Assembly: GCA_002762985.1 (NCBI GenBank)
Contig: PCXZ01000032.1
Coordinates: 1 to 64,000, forward strand
Reading direction: 5' to 3'
Origin: Candidatus Woesearchaeota archaeon CG10_big_fil_rev_8_21_14_0_10_44_13
GTDB taxonomy: Archaea; Nanobdellota; Nanobdellia; Woesearchaeales; UBA12501
DNA length: 64,000 bases
The position numbers and the translations under genes were made by a program. Under the pieces are notes generated by a model that searched no databases, was not told where the DNA came from, and saw nothing but the letters and a program-made list of their open reading frames with translations. Below, piece by piece: positions 17,927 to 25,662 of the stretch (positions within the stretch are counted from its first letter, which is position 1; every line of letters starts with the position of its first letter).

Positions 17927-18520
17927 TTATGATTCATCAACAAAATCTTCCAGCTTCATGGTCATCTCAGGCAAGCCTCTCTTTGCAAGGTATTCCTTTG
18001 CAATGATGTAGAAAATCAATCCCAGGGCTTTCTTGCCCTTATTGTTGCATGGGACGACAAGATCTATGTTGTTCGCATTGTTGTTCGTATCACACAAAGC
18101 CACCACAGGTATGCCTGCTTTCAAGGCGTCATTCAATGCGTTCCTGTCAGGCCATGTATCCGTCACCATCATGAGTTTCGCTTCTGTGAATGTCTTCAAT
18201 GCTGAATTTGTCAGGATTCCGGGAGGATATCTTCCTGCGAACACCCTTATCCCTGTCGCTTTGCCAAAAGCTGATACCGCTTTCCAGCTGTTCTCCCTCC
18301 TGCTTGAGACGATCATGTCCTTCGGCTTGAACTGGGCAAGAAGATTGGCGCATATGCCTATCCTCTCATCTATCTTCTGCATGTTCAGTATGAACAACCC
18401 GTCAGGCCTTGCCTTATAGATGAACTGCTCCATGTGCCTTGTCTTGAACTTTGTCCCGATGTGTATGCCTGCCCTGAGGTACTCGTCCATGGGCACAAGC
18501 AGTTTCTGTTCTTCTGTCAT
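17927..18520 (-). CDS. rps2: 30S ribosomal protein uS2
   Basis: 197 residues, archaeal/eukaryotic-type S2. Recognisable stretches are LRAGIHIGTKFKTRHMEQFI (near 15-34), GRYPPGILTN (around 97-106), VTDTWPDRNALNDALKAGIP and CDTNNNANNIDLVVPCNNKG. It binds the small subunit between head and body. The usual start ATG at 18520 follows GGAGG about 7 nt upstream (ATGGAGGAATC on the minus strand). A leader of roughly 120 nt with several small hairpins precedes it. Confidence 0.97.
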   Translation of the reverse strand: MTEEQKLLVPMDEYLRAGIHIGTKFKTRHMEQFIYKARPDGLFILNMQKIDERIGICANLLAQFKPKDMIVSSRRENSWKAVSAFGKATGIRVFAGRYPPGILTNSALKTFTEAKLMMVTDTWPDRNALNDALKAGIPVVALCDTNNNANNIDLVVPCNNKGKKALGLIFYIIAKEYLAKRGLPEMTMKLEDFVDES

Positions 18521-18680
18521 TTTGATTCCTCCATGTTTTCAATGATTGTCAAACCAACAGGGAAGCAAAGGATGTTAATACAACAGAACTAAGATTGTTC
18601 TGCTGCATTTTTCTTGCCTCAGCAGCGCATGCAAGGTCCTGGCAAGCCAGCTATTCCCTGCATATTGGCTTTATAAGAGA
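18521..18680 (-). promoter_or_regulatory. Promoter and hairpin-rich 5' leader of rps2
   Basis: On the minus strand CTTATAAAGCC (about 18669-18679) is a good TATA box, giving a leader of about 120 nt before the rps2 ATG. It contains complementary pieces: CTGGC/GCCAG, CTGCT/AGCAG and AGAAC/GTTCT. Ribosomal-protein leaders often hold an autoregulatory fold; here that is only a possibility. Confidence 0.4.
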
Positions 18681-18724
18681 AAATAAGGGGGTTGTTTAAA
18701 AAGGTTTTTGTTTTATGTGAAGAA

Positions 18725-19501
18725 TTATCGGCCTGCAAATCTTTGATGCATGTCCCTCATCTCTTTAAGCTGAGGCATGCTGTATGGCTTCTCTTTTCCC
18801 TTGATGTCAAAAACGACATAAGGCCCCTTAAGTCCTGTATCGACATGGCCTGTCACAAATTCACCCATCCTGAAAAATCCCGGAAAATCTTCAACTTTTG
18901 TTTTCCCATCACCATCTACGATCAAAGAACCATAGAGATGATTGGCTGCAGCATCTATTATCGGCGCATGTGTTGCGACGAGGACTAAGGCGTTTTTGCC
19001 GATCTTTCCTGAACCTCTCTCAATCTCTTCATTTACTCCTTCTATCACTGCGTCAAGAACACCATAAGCGAATCTGGCCATGACTGGAAGATTAGGCTCG
19101 TCTGTCCTGGGCCTGTAGAAATCCAAAAGCAGGACTTCCCTGTACTTATCAGCCACTTCGATTTTGTCATCTGAAAAGGGAGGCAATTTTTCTGATGCCC
19201 AGTTGACGCCTGCAAAACCAAGGCTGGACTTTTCTGCCAAAGTAACCAATCCAGAATCGTTTATATTGTATTTTGCGCCTGCAAGCATCATCTCTACAGT
19301 CCTATGTGTCCTTAAGAACTCAGATTTAGCTGCATGAATATGAGAATAATGAGGATAAGCGCCTATGACACTCTTTCCTATCTCGTAACACTCGACTTTG
19401 CCTTCTTGAGATAGGTCTACCTTCTTATCGTCGTCGCTGCCAGCAACAACGCTTTTTTTCTCCTTTTTCCCGTGCCTTGTTATAAGCAAATCTATTGACA
19501 T
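18725..19501 (-). CDS. Histidine phosphatase (phosphoglycerate mutase-like) superfamily protein
   Basis: 258 residues. The branch-1 signature TRHGKK holds the phospho-accepting His10. SEFLRTHRT (around 60-68) holds the conserved Arg, and ATHAPII holds the second catalytic His178. The fold is that of phosphoglycerate mutase or broad histidine phosphatases; the exact substrate cannot be read. No signal peptide, so cytoplasmic. It is preceded on the minus strand by an AT-rich region with a TATA-like TATATATTAG near 19528-19540. Confidence 0.88.
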   Translation of the reverse strand: MSIDLLITRHGKKEKKSVVAGSDDDKKVDLSQEGKVECYEIGKSVIGAYPHYSHIHAAKSEFLRTHRTVEMMLAGAKYNINDSGLVTLAEKSSLGFAGVNWASEKLPPFSDDKIEVADKYREVLLLDFYRPRTDEPNLPVMARFAYGVLDAVIEGVNEEIERGSGKIGKNALVLVATHAPIIDAAANHLYGSLIVDGDGKTKVEDFPGFFRMGEFVTGHVDTGLKGPYVVFDIKGKEKPYSMPQLKEMRDMHQRFAGR

Positions 19502-19585
19502 TCGACCACCTTATGGGGATTATAAAGAAGAACTAATATATAAATCTTTCGGTTTTTAACTACTTAATAGTGGTTATTATCTAGT

Positions 19586-20119
19586 TTATTTAGCCTTAAA
19601 CTCCTCCAAAACCTCGTAAACAGGCCCTCCTGGCGCAAGCGTGCTCTTTATCAGCTTGAATGAATCCACCCTGAAATTGACTTTCTTAACATCCATCCTC
19701 TTCAGGCCCCCTATCAGGGCTTTCTTGTCCTTGATGAATTTTACCCTTGCCAATGTAAGGTGCGGATGGAATCTTTCCTCTTTTTGGAACATGCCTTCGA
19801 GGCTTCCCTCGATCTGCTGCTGCAGGGCATTTATCTTTTCCTTAGGCTCCAATCCGATCCATGCTGCCCTTATGTAATCTTCAGAAGGGAAAACGCCTGC
19901 ATCGCTTAAGTTTGCAGTGAATGCATCGAACTTTATCCTGCTGAGCCTTGACTTCAGCTCCCCAACCAGTTTCTCATCAACCTCCCCGAGAAACTTCAGT
20001 GTGAGATGGAATTCCCTCGTGAAACCCAGGCCGGGATCAGTCTTCTTCAGCGCAGCCTGCTGCCTCTTAAGCTCATTCTCCGCCTCTTCTGAAACATCAA
20101 AAGCCATGAATAATCTCAT
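19586..20119 (-). CDS. thpR: RNA 2',3'-cyclic phosphodiesterase (2'-5' RNA ligase family)
   Basis: 177 residues, the normal size of the ThpR/LigT family. The two catalytic HxT motifs are present: HLTLKF (H38, T40) and HPHLTLARV (H120, T122). Enzymes of this family open 2',3'-cyclic phosphates and can join tRNA halves with a 2'-5' bond. Given the intron-containing tRNAs in this genome a role in tRNA processing is conceivable, but archaeal tRNA ligation is mainly attributed to RtcB. Confidence 0.93.
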   Translation of the reverse strand: MRLFMAFDVSEEAENELKRQQAALKKTDPGLGFTREFHLTLKFLGEVDEKLVGELKSRLSRIKFDAFTANLSDAGVFPSEDYIRAAWIGLEPKEKINALQQQIEGSLEGMFQKEERFHPHLTLARVKFIKDKKALIGGLKRMDVKKVNFRVDSFKLIKSTLAPGGPVYEVLEEFKAK

Positions 20120-20218
20120 GCCTGCACCTCAGCAAAATCTTAGTCAAAATATCAATAAAAAAAAGAAGAAAAAAAGTCAATATAAATATTTGGTTTCTGC
20201 CGAATAGCTTCAGCTTAT

Positions 20219-20608
20219 CTAGCCGGATTCTTCTTCGCCGAAATCCTCTTCTTCAGAGGGCTCCTCTTGCTCGCCTTGTTCAGGCTTAGGGGCTTCTGAC
20301 TCGTCGCCGAAGTTCTCTGAGTCCTCTGGCTGCTGCTGTTCTGCTTCCTCAGATTTAGCTTCGCCTGAAGATTCTCCTACCACTTCAGCAAAACCGACTT
20401 TTCTCAGGACTTTGGTTATCCTTATCCTGACTTCCTGGCCTTCTTTTGTTCCAGGCACAAAAAGCACAAAGCCGTTCTTCTTTGCTATTCCGTCTCCTTT
20501 CTCTCCGACTGCCTCTATCTTCACGTCCAATTCGTCGCCCACTTTCACAGGCGCAAAACTTGTTCCGAATCCTCCTCTTCCCCTGAATCCTCCTCTATCT
20601 CTATCCAT
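20219..20608 (-). CDS. TRAM-domain RNA-binding protein with RG-rich head and acidic tail
   Basis: 129 residues from the ATG at 20608. An Arg/Gly-rich N-terminus (RDRGGFRGRGGFG) is followed by a complete TRAM domain (about 20-75: VGDELDVKIEAVGEKGDGIA then FVLFVPGTKEGQEVRIRITK). The last 50 residues are a Glu/Gln/Pro/Ser-rich acidic tail. Stand-alone archaeal TRAM proteins act as RNA chaperones, but most are about 60-75 residues, so the added tail is unusual. Upstream in-frame Met at 20647 is possible but adds unlike residues. Confidence 0.85.
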   Translation of the reverse strand: MDRDRGGFRGRGGFGTSFAPVKVGDELDVKIEAVGEKGDGIAKKNGFVLFVPGTKEGQEVRIRITKVLRKVGFAEVVGESSGEAKSEEAEQQQPEDSENFGDESEAPKPEQGEQEEPSEEEDFGEEESG

Positions 20609-20773
20609 ATTTAATTCCACCTTTTGGCTTATTTTCAATCTACGCAAAATACAATAATAATGCGTATTTTCCCTATTAGAGGTTATTTATTTATAAATAT
20701 AGTGATTAACGGCTTATTGGAGCCATTATCAAAAGCCAAAACAATTATAAAACACTGCCTCTTCTTGCAGCTT

Positions 20774-21424
20774 ATGATTGACATAGTGGTCCCAAGGGAT
20801 AATGAAGAGAAGCTTGCTGCAATGGCAGAAAGGCTCGGTTTTTCCAGCCTATGCCTCCTTTATGAAAGGATTGATACAGTCAGGAATGGGCAGATTGAGA
20901 AGCTGAAAAAGAAGTTCAAGATAAGATTATACATCGGCGCTGCAGGAAATGCAAATGCTGACATAATCTTCTGCGACATCTCGAAAAATGACATAAATGA
21001 AGTCGTGCAGAACAGGAAGATTGATGTCCTTTTCGGTTTTGAAAGCCTGAGAATGAAAGACAGGCTGAAGCAGAGGAGCTCTGGCCTTGATCCCGTGCTG
21101 TGCAAGATCATGGCAGAGAAGAAGAAGATCTACTGCATAGATTTCGGAAGGATCCTTGGCATGGGCAAAGAGACAAAAGCATCGGTCTTGGCAAGGCTGA
21201 AGCAGAATATAATGCTCTGCAGGAAATTCAGGATAGAGATTGCTATCGCATCATTCGCCTCTTTCCCTCTGAGGATGAGGAACCATGCAGACGTGCTCGG
21301 GTTCCTTGCTGCCCTCGGCCATGACGACGGCAAAGGCCCTTTCGAGGCCATCGATAAGAGGATAATCCTTAATAAGAAGAAGAAGGAAGGCAAGGTCATT
21401 ATGGAGGGTGTTGAGAGGGATTGA
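20774..21424 (+). CDS. rnp3: Ribonuclease P protein component 3 (Rpp30)
   Basis: 216 residues, a TIM-barrel RNase P subunit related to eukaryotic Rpp30, needed for 5' maturation of tRNA. Family-like parts are the N-terminal MIDIVVP, RKIDVLFGFE, SSGLDPVLCKIMAEKK, KASVLARLKQNI and IASFASFPLRMRNHADV. I choose the ATG at 20774; the 50 upstream in-frame residues do not match the family and overlap the promoter area of the divergent TRAM gene. Confidence 0.93.
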   Translation: MIDIVVPRDNEEKLAAMAERLGFSSLCLLYERIDTVRNGQIEKLKKKFKIRLYIGAAGNANADIIFCDISKNDINEVVQNRKIDVLFGFESLRMKDRLKQRSSGLDPVLCKIMAEKKKIYCIDFGRILGMGKETKASVLARLKQNIMLCRKFRIEIAIASFASFPLRMRNHADVLGFLAALGHDDGKGPFEAIDKRIILNKKKKEGKVIMEGVERD

Positions 21425-21539
21425 ATATGTTGATTTGATTGTTTTATATTTTATTGTTCTAAATCATTCTTTTTTACACCACGACACCCTCAACAGAAAA
21501 TCTGCGGATTTTTTTAGTTGATTTGTTTCAAAATCAGCA

Positions 21540-21574
21540 ATCCATTCGCACAGGGGGGTTTCATCCATTCGCAC
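21540..21574. repeat. 12-bp direct repeat
   Basis: ATCCATTCGCAC occurs at 21540-21551 and again at 21563-21574, a 23-bp period (about two helical turns). It lies next to the long palindrome upstream of the surface-protein block. It could be a binding site or part of a mobile-element end. Confidence 0.5.
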
Positions 21575-21576
21575 CG

Positions 21577-21719
21577 CCATCAAGGAGGGTATCCTCACTT
21601 CGTTCGGAAGCCCCATTCCGTACGCTTCTTTTTCTTGCACAATTCTCTGAAAAGATCCTTTCGAGATGATTGAATTATTCGGACCACTCCGAGCGCAGCG
21701 AGGATGTAGTTCTTGATGG
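21577..21719. repeat. Long imperfect inverted repeat
   Basis: The left arm is CCATCAAG (21577-21584) plus ATCCTCACTTCGTTCGGA (21591-21608). The right arm is TCCGAGCGCAGCGAGGAT (21688-21705) plus CTTGATGG (21712-21719). The 18-nt parts pair at 16 of 18 positions (one of them G-U) and the 8-nt parts pair exactly, enclosing about 79 nt. No ORF lies inside. It could be a structured RNA, a REP/MITE-like element or a protein-binding palindrome. Confidence 0.6.
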
Positions 21720-21720
21720 A

Positions 21721-21741
21721 GGGGTCAAGGAACAAGACCCC
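21721..21741. terminator. Small hairpin after the palindrome
   Basis: GGGGTC (21721-21726) pairs exactly with GACCCC (21736-21741) across a 9-nt loop. It stands directly before the TATA box of the surface block, so it may insulate that promoter or belong to the larger palindromic element. Role uncertain. Confidence 0.4.
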
Positions 21742-21751
21742 TGATAGAAAC

Positions 21752-21764
21752 CTTTTTAAATAAA
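21752..21764 (+). promoter_or_regulatory. TATA box of the surface-protein block
   Basis: CTTTTTAAATAAA lies about 50-60 nt before the ATG at 21815. This predicts a leader of about 30 nt, containing AAAAGGGGC as a possible ribosome-binding site. Similar AAATAAA-type TATA boxes recur before 28665, 32952 and 45004. Confidence 0.6.
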
Positions 21765-21814
21765 AATATTAACTTAAACCTAAAATCAGGGCAAATAACA
21801 AAAAAGGGGCTAAA

Positions 21815-24800
21815 ATGCTGAATAAGAAGCTTTTCGTATTTCTATCGGTCCTAGTTCTTGGCGTATTTTCAGCAGAGATTGTCTGGGCAGGCCAGGTATT
21901 AACTGCAACTGTCAACATAGATGATAATGGTTATGCGACCACTAATGATATGGTTGCGCCAGCTACAGCGGGCTGGGTGACTTATGCAATAAATTTAAAC
22001 GGAAATCCTACTGTATTAGGTGAGCTGAGGATTAAGATAACAAATGCAGGATGCTTTAATGTAAGGAATATATATTACATAAGCGGGAGCATGACCTCTG
22101 CAGTTGATGGGGTTGTGAGAACAATCTGCAATGCAGGACAGGGCGGAAATCCGAGTGAAGTCGCAATCGCGCTCATCCCAAACATGGCAGTTACAAGTGT
22201 GCTCTTCGACATCAAGAATGATCTTGGAGCCGCATTAGAGGCTGTTCCGGTCCCATGCGCCACAGGATTATGGTGCATGCTTTCTTATACTAAAACTGCA
22301 ACTGGTGATACTTGTTATTCATGCAGTGAATGCCCGACAAGCGGCTGTATCTGCGCAGCTAGCTCAAGCTGTAGTGGTTCAGGCCCATCAGGTACATGTG
22401 CGTCTAGAAGTTTTGACAATGAATATACTTATACTTCATCATATAGCACTTGCACTGCAGCACCAACATCGGATATGAATAGTGAGAGGTTCATATTGAA
22501 ATGGACGTCTGCAGTTGACAGGGACAGCGACGGCTACACTACAGTCGATGACTGCAATGATGCTGACCCCACAGTCTATCCGAATGCGCCGGACATCTGC
22601 GACGGCAAGGTGAATGCCCAGCGATGGAGCCCAGTAGATGATGACAATCCAGGTGAAGTGCTTCATTGCGAAGCTCAAGTGGCCCAAAAGGATGTAGGTT
22701 GTGATGTTGATGGGGATAAATACTGCGATAAGAACAAGAACGTGAGCCTGTTATGGCTTGCACAATGCTCGCAAGGCACTGGAGAAGAAAGATTAGTCTC
22801 TGGCTGCTGCTATAATACCTTGGGGTGGTATAAACAGGTGACAGTGAAAACTGCAATCGCAAGCGTATACAACAAGCTCCTTCAGCATGATGCAGCCCTC
22901 AAAAGCGTATTAGGGAACCCCCCCACTCCTGAACAGCTTACGCAATACTTCCAGAACAGGAAGAAATTATTCTGGGCGGCAAAGAAGACCATCTTAGGGG
23001 CAACACCCGTTGAGGTCCATATGGCAAGAGGCAATGATTGTGATGATTCAAAATCATATATCAATCCTGATGCGGAAGAAAAATGCTATGTTGATAATGA
23101 TGAAGAGGAGAAAGACGATGATTGCGATGACGGCACTAATACATTGCCGATAATAACCCATTGGGATGATTCGCCTTACACTGGCATAAATGAGGGGTGC
23201 GAGGACAGCAGCCAGACTGACTGCGAATATTCCTCAGAGGGGGATATTGAAACAGCATCTAATGACATAGCGAGGCTCCCGTCAAACAGGTATTGGATAG
23301 GGTTCAGGGATGGAGATGGATCCTGCTGCGGAAACAACACCTACACGCCGGGCACAGTCATAGGCGGCTACACCTACACTACTCCTAATGAGTTTTTCAT
23401 CTGGAACCCAGGCAACACAAACCCATTGATGTACAGCTATTCAGCATGCTTTGATTCTGTTCCTGTGAGAAACAATGGGGACACTGCGATGAATCTCCTT
23501 TATTTCAGCTATTTCTGCGAGACCCCTGAAGGAGGCGGATCGCCTACAGGATGCATATTCCTCAACTCAGGCATACCATATTTCCAGAGGATCACGAGAG
23601 TGGGTTCTGTCATGATACCCAGTCCTGTTGCAAGCCCGATTGAAGTAGATGAGGGCATTGTATATACATTGCATGCAAATGTGACCCTTCTGACAAGCGA
23701 TCCTACTATTGCCGGTGAACTCAATTATTTCGAGATTGAAGAGGGATTGGAAGAGGGAGGGATAATGGGTCCTCCTAACCCCACAAACATAGGGATAGCA
23801 GGCGGTGAAGGCTCGAAGATAATAGAATACAATTATACTGTTCCGGAAAGACCTGAAGGCCATAAGATAAAACAGGTCAGGTTTTCCCTGGATATTGTCG
23901 GCTCTACTGAAGTCATAATGAATGATGTGAAATTCTACAAGCCCTATTACAAGAAGATGCTCAACCTGAACGGCACATTCTATACATGCGACCTTGAGCC
24001 AGAAAGCGTATTCTGGAGCCAGATGGACACGAGAGCCAGCATGAATCCATTGGGGGTCTATCCATTGCTTGCATCCCAATATCTCAAAGTGCATTACACT
24101 GATCAGAGGACAGTCAAAAACTACAGCTGCCCTGTTGTCGGCAATAATTTCTGCTCATATGCTGGCGGCTGGAAGAAGAACGTCGACGGGATAAGCGACA
24201 ATAACCTCAGCAAGATACCTGAAGAAGAGAGGCTTATGAAAGACGGAGGATATTTCAAGGAATTCTACATGAAGGAAGACTGCTGCCCCGTCGGATATTG
24301 CTGGGATGGGACAAAATGCGATAATGGCAACCATAAGTTTGTCGGAGTCCATATTGCCAATGCGACCATATATAATGATGCTGCAGAGAAGGACGAGAAG
24401 AGGCATTACAAGTGCGTTGATGGGTTCTGGCAGAACGCCACATTGAAGACAGACCAGTTCAACATGACTACAGGCTACTGCGGCGAATACCAGTGCCTGT
24501 ACAAGCCGGCAGAAGGCAGCTCATTGTGCGTGAACAACGGAAATTATACATTTGATGATTATTGCCTGATGGGAACATGGACAAGCAGGACAAACCTTGT
24601 CGCCATGCAGCTCATAGACCTTGTGCAGAAAGACGGCTCAGGGGAATATGTCATTTTCTGCGACAGCTTTGAAACTGCATTGAATGATTATGATTACACT
24701 GACCCGCTCATAGGGCCCATACTCCAATTCATCGTAGGCGAAGGAGGAAGCAGCGGAGAGACTCCTTTCTTTGACTGCGGGTTCGGAGAGAACGGATGCA

Positions 24801-25645
24801 CGAATAATTTCTGCGTGCTGAAGTATGTGAACAAGGATAACATCGAGAAGGTGGTCTTTGGCACATCGCTCAATCTGCCGATAAATGTCACAAGGGACGA
24901 CCCGAGATATGACCTTTCATTCCTAAGGCTGCTCGGTTTTGAAGCCATGAACATAATCCCAGGCGAGGATGTAATAGACCACTACAATTACTGCGACGGT
25001 GTCATGGCCCAGCAGAGAGAAGGTTACCTCGGATGCAGGCATCCTTCCCCGGGAAATAATGATTATGCTGAGAATGAGGATAATGATGTATGGTATGATA
25101 TGAGGACGCAGAGCATCATATACTCTGTCCAGAAGGTGAACTTGGGGAGGTATAGCGCATGGGAATCATTCATAAGTTTCCTCAAAAAGCCTTTCACAAG
25201 GATAATAAACGCCATAACAAGCATAACATCAAGCAAATACAACAGGGCGGATTACTCTTTCGTCAAGAACATAGGCAAGTTCAGGAGGCTTTACATAAAT
25301 GACCATTTCACGGGCGGGTTCAGGAGCGTAAAGGGTGTAATTGAGCAGGTAGGGGTCGAGACTGCCATGGTGGTCGATTATTACAAGATCGGTGTTGACA
25401 TCTGCAAGAAAGTGATCGATTACAACACGAAGTATTCCACTGCGTGCCAGCACGGCCCGATATACTGCCCTATGACCTGCGAACCCATGGTGAATTCGAC
25501 AGACACATGGAGCTTCAGGATAGAAAGCAAGGATGAGACTGCTTTTGAGCTTTGGCCTGATCTCACTTCCAAGATAAGAATCACAGGAGATGAAGTCAAA
25601 GCGCCGAATTCCCCGTCAAGCGCAGGGGATTTGGGCTACAATTAA
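21815..25645 (+). CDS. Giant secreted Cys-rich surface protein with MopE-like metal-binding motif
   Basis: 1276 residues. A signal peptide (1-26) is followed by a Cys-rich region. At 235-265 lies a Ca/metal-binding-type repeat of the MopE kind (DRDSDGYTTVDDCNDADPTV), and a second Asp-rich stretch near 404-440 (NDCDDSKSYINPDAEEKC). A mixed beta-rich, Cys-rich body follows with many N-glycosylation sequons. There is no C-terminal membrane helix, so it is probably released, or held by partners. Two short Cys-rich spots (DCCPVGYCWDGTKC) resemble parts of its neighbours. It is the first gene of the 41-kb co-directional surface block; the next gene begins 18 bp later. Confidence 0.85.
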   Translation: MLNKKLFVFLSVLVLGVFSAEIVWAGQVLTATVNIDDNGYATTNDMVAPATAGWVTYAINLNGNPTVLGELRIKITNAGCFNVRNIYYISGSMTSAVDGVVRTICNAGQGGNPSEVAIALIPNMAVTSVLFDIKNDLGAALEAVPVPCATGLWCMLSYTKTATGDTCYSCSECPTSGCICAASSSCSGSGPSGTCASRSFDNEYTYTSSYSTCTAAPTSDMNSERFILKWTSAVDRDSDGYTTVDDCNDADPTVYPNAPDICDGKVNAQRWSPVDDDNPGEVLHCEAQVAQKDVGCDVDGDKYCDKNKNVSLLWLAQCSQGTGEERLVSGCCYNTLGWYKQVTVKTAIASVYNKLLQHDAALKSVLGNPPTPEQLTQYFQNRKKLFWAAKKTILGATPVEVHMARGNDCDDSKSYINPDAEEKCYVDNDEEEKDDDCDDGTNTLPIITHWDDSPYTGINEGCEDSSQTDCEYSSEGDIETASNDIARLPSNRYWIGFRDGDGSCCGNNTYTPGTVIGGYTYTTPNEFFIWNPGNTNPLMYSYSACFDSVPVRNNGDTAMNLLYFSYFCETPEGGGSPTGCIFLNSGIPYFQRITRVGSVMIPSPVASPIEVDEGIVYTLHANVTLLTSDPTIAGELNYFEIEEGLEEGGIMGPPNPTNIGIAGGEGSKIIEYNYTVPERPEGHKIKQVRFSLDIVGSTEVIMNDVKFYKPYYKKMLNLNGTFYTCDLEPESVFWSQMDTRASMNPLGVYPLLASQYLKVHYTDQRTVKNYSCPVVGNNFCSYAGGWKKNVDGISDNNLSKIPEEERLMKDGGYFKEFYMKEDCCPVGYCWDGTKCDNGNHKFVGVHIANATIYNDAAEKDEKRHYKCVDGFWQNATLKTDQFNMTTGYCGEYQCLYKPAEGSSLCVNNGNYTFDDYCLMGTWTSRTNLVAMQLIDLVQKDGSGEYVIFCDSFETALNDYDYTDPLIGPILQFIVGEGGSSGETPFFDCGFGENGCTNNFCVLKYVNKDNIEKVVFGTSLNLPINVTRDDPRYDLSFLRLLGFEAMNIIPGEDVIDHYNYCDGVMAQQREGYLGCRHPSPGNNDYAENEDNDVWYDMRTQSIIYSVQKVNLGRYSAWESFISFLKKPFTRIINAITSITSSKYNRADYSFVKNIGKFRRLYINDHFTGGFRSVKGVIEQVGVETAMVVDYYKIGVDICKKVIDYNTKYSTACQHGPIYCPMTCEPMVNSTDTWSFRIESKDETAFELWPDLTSKIRITGDEVKAPNSPSSAGDLGYN

Positions 25646-25662
25646 AAAAAGTTTAGAAGAAG

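Larger units (their letters stand above)
21425..21751. other. Intergenic region: what it holds
   Basis: This is the only gap over 300 bp (390 bp in all, to 21814). After rnp3 there is a stem (GAGGGTGT near 21403-21411 with ACACCCTC near 21484-21492) and a T7 run at 21509-21515, probably the rnp3 terminator. It then holds the 12-mer repeats, the long palindrome and a small hairpin listed separately, and ends in the promoter of the surface gene block. No coding sequence is evident. Confidence 0.6.

Noticed and set aside
21425-21814. Insertion sequence or integrase remnant around the palindrome
   Set aside because: No transposase fragment, target-site duplication or tRNA attachment site could be seen; kept only as a repeat.
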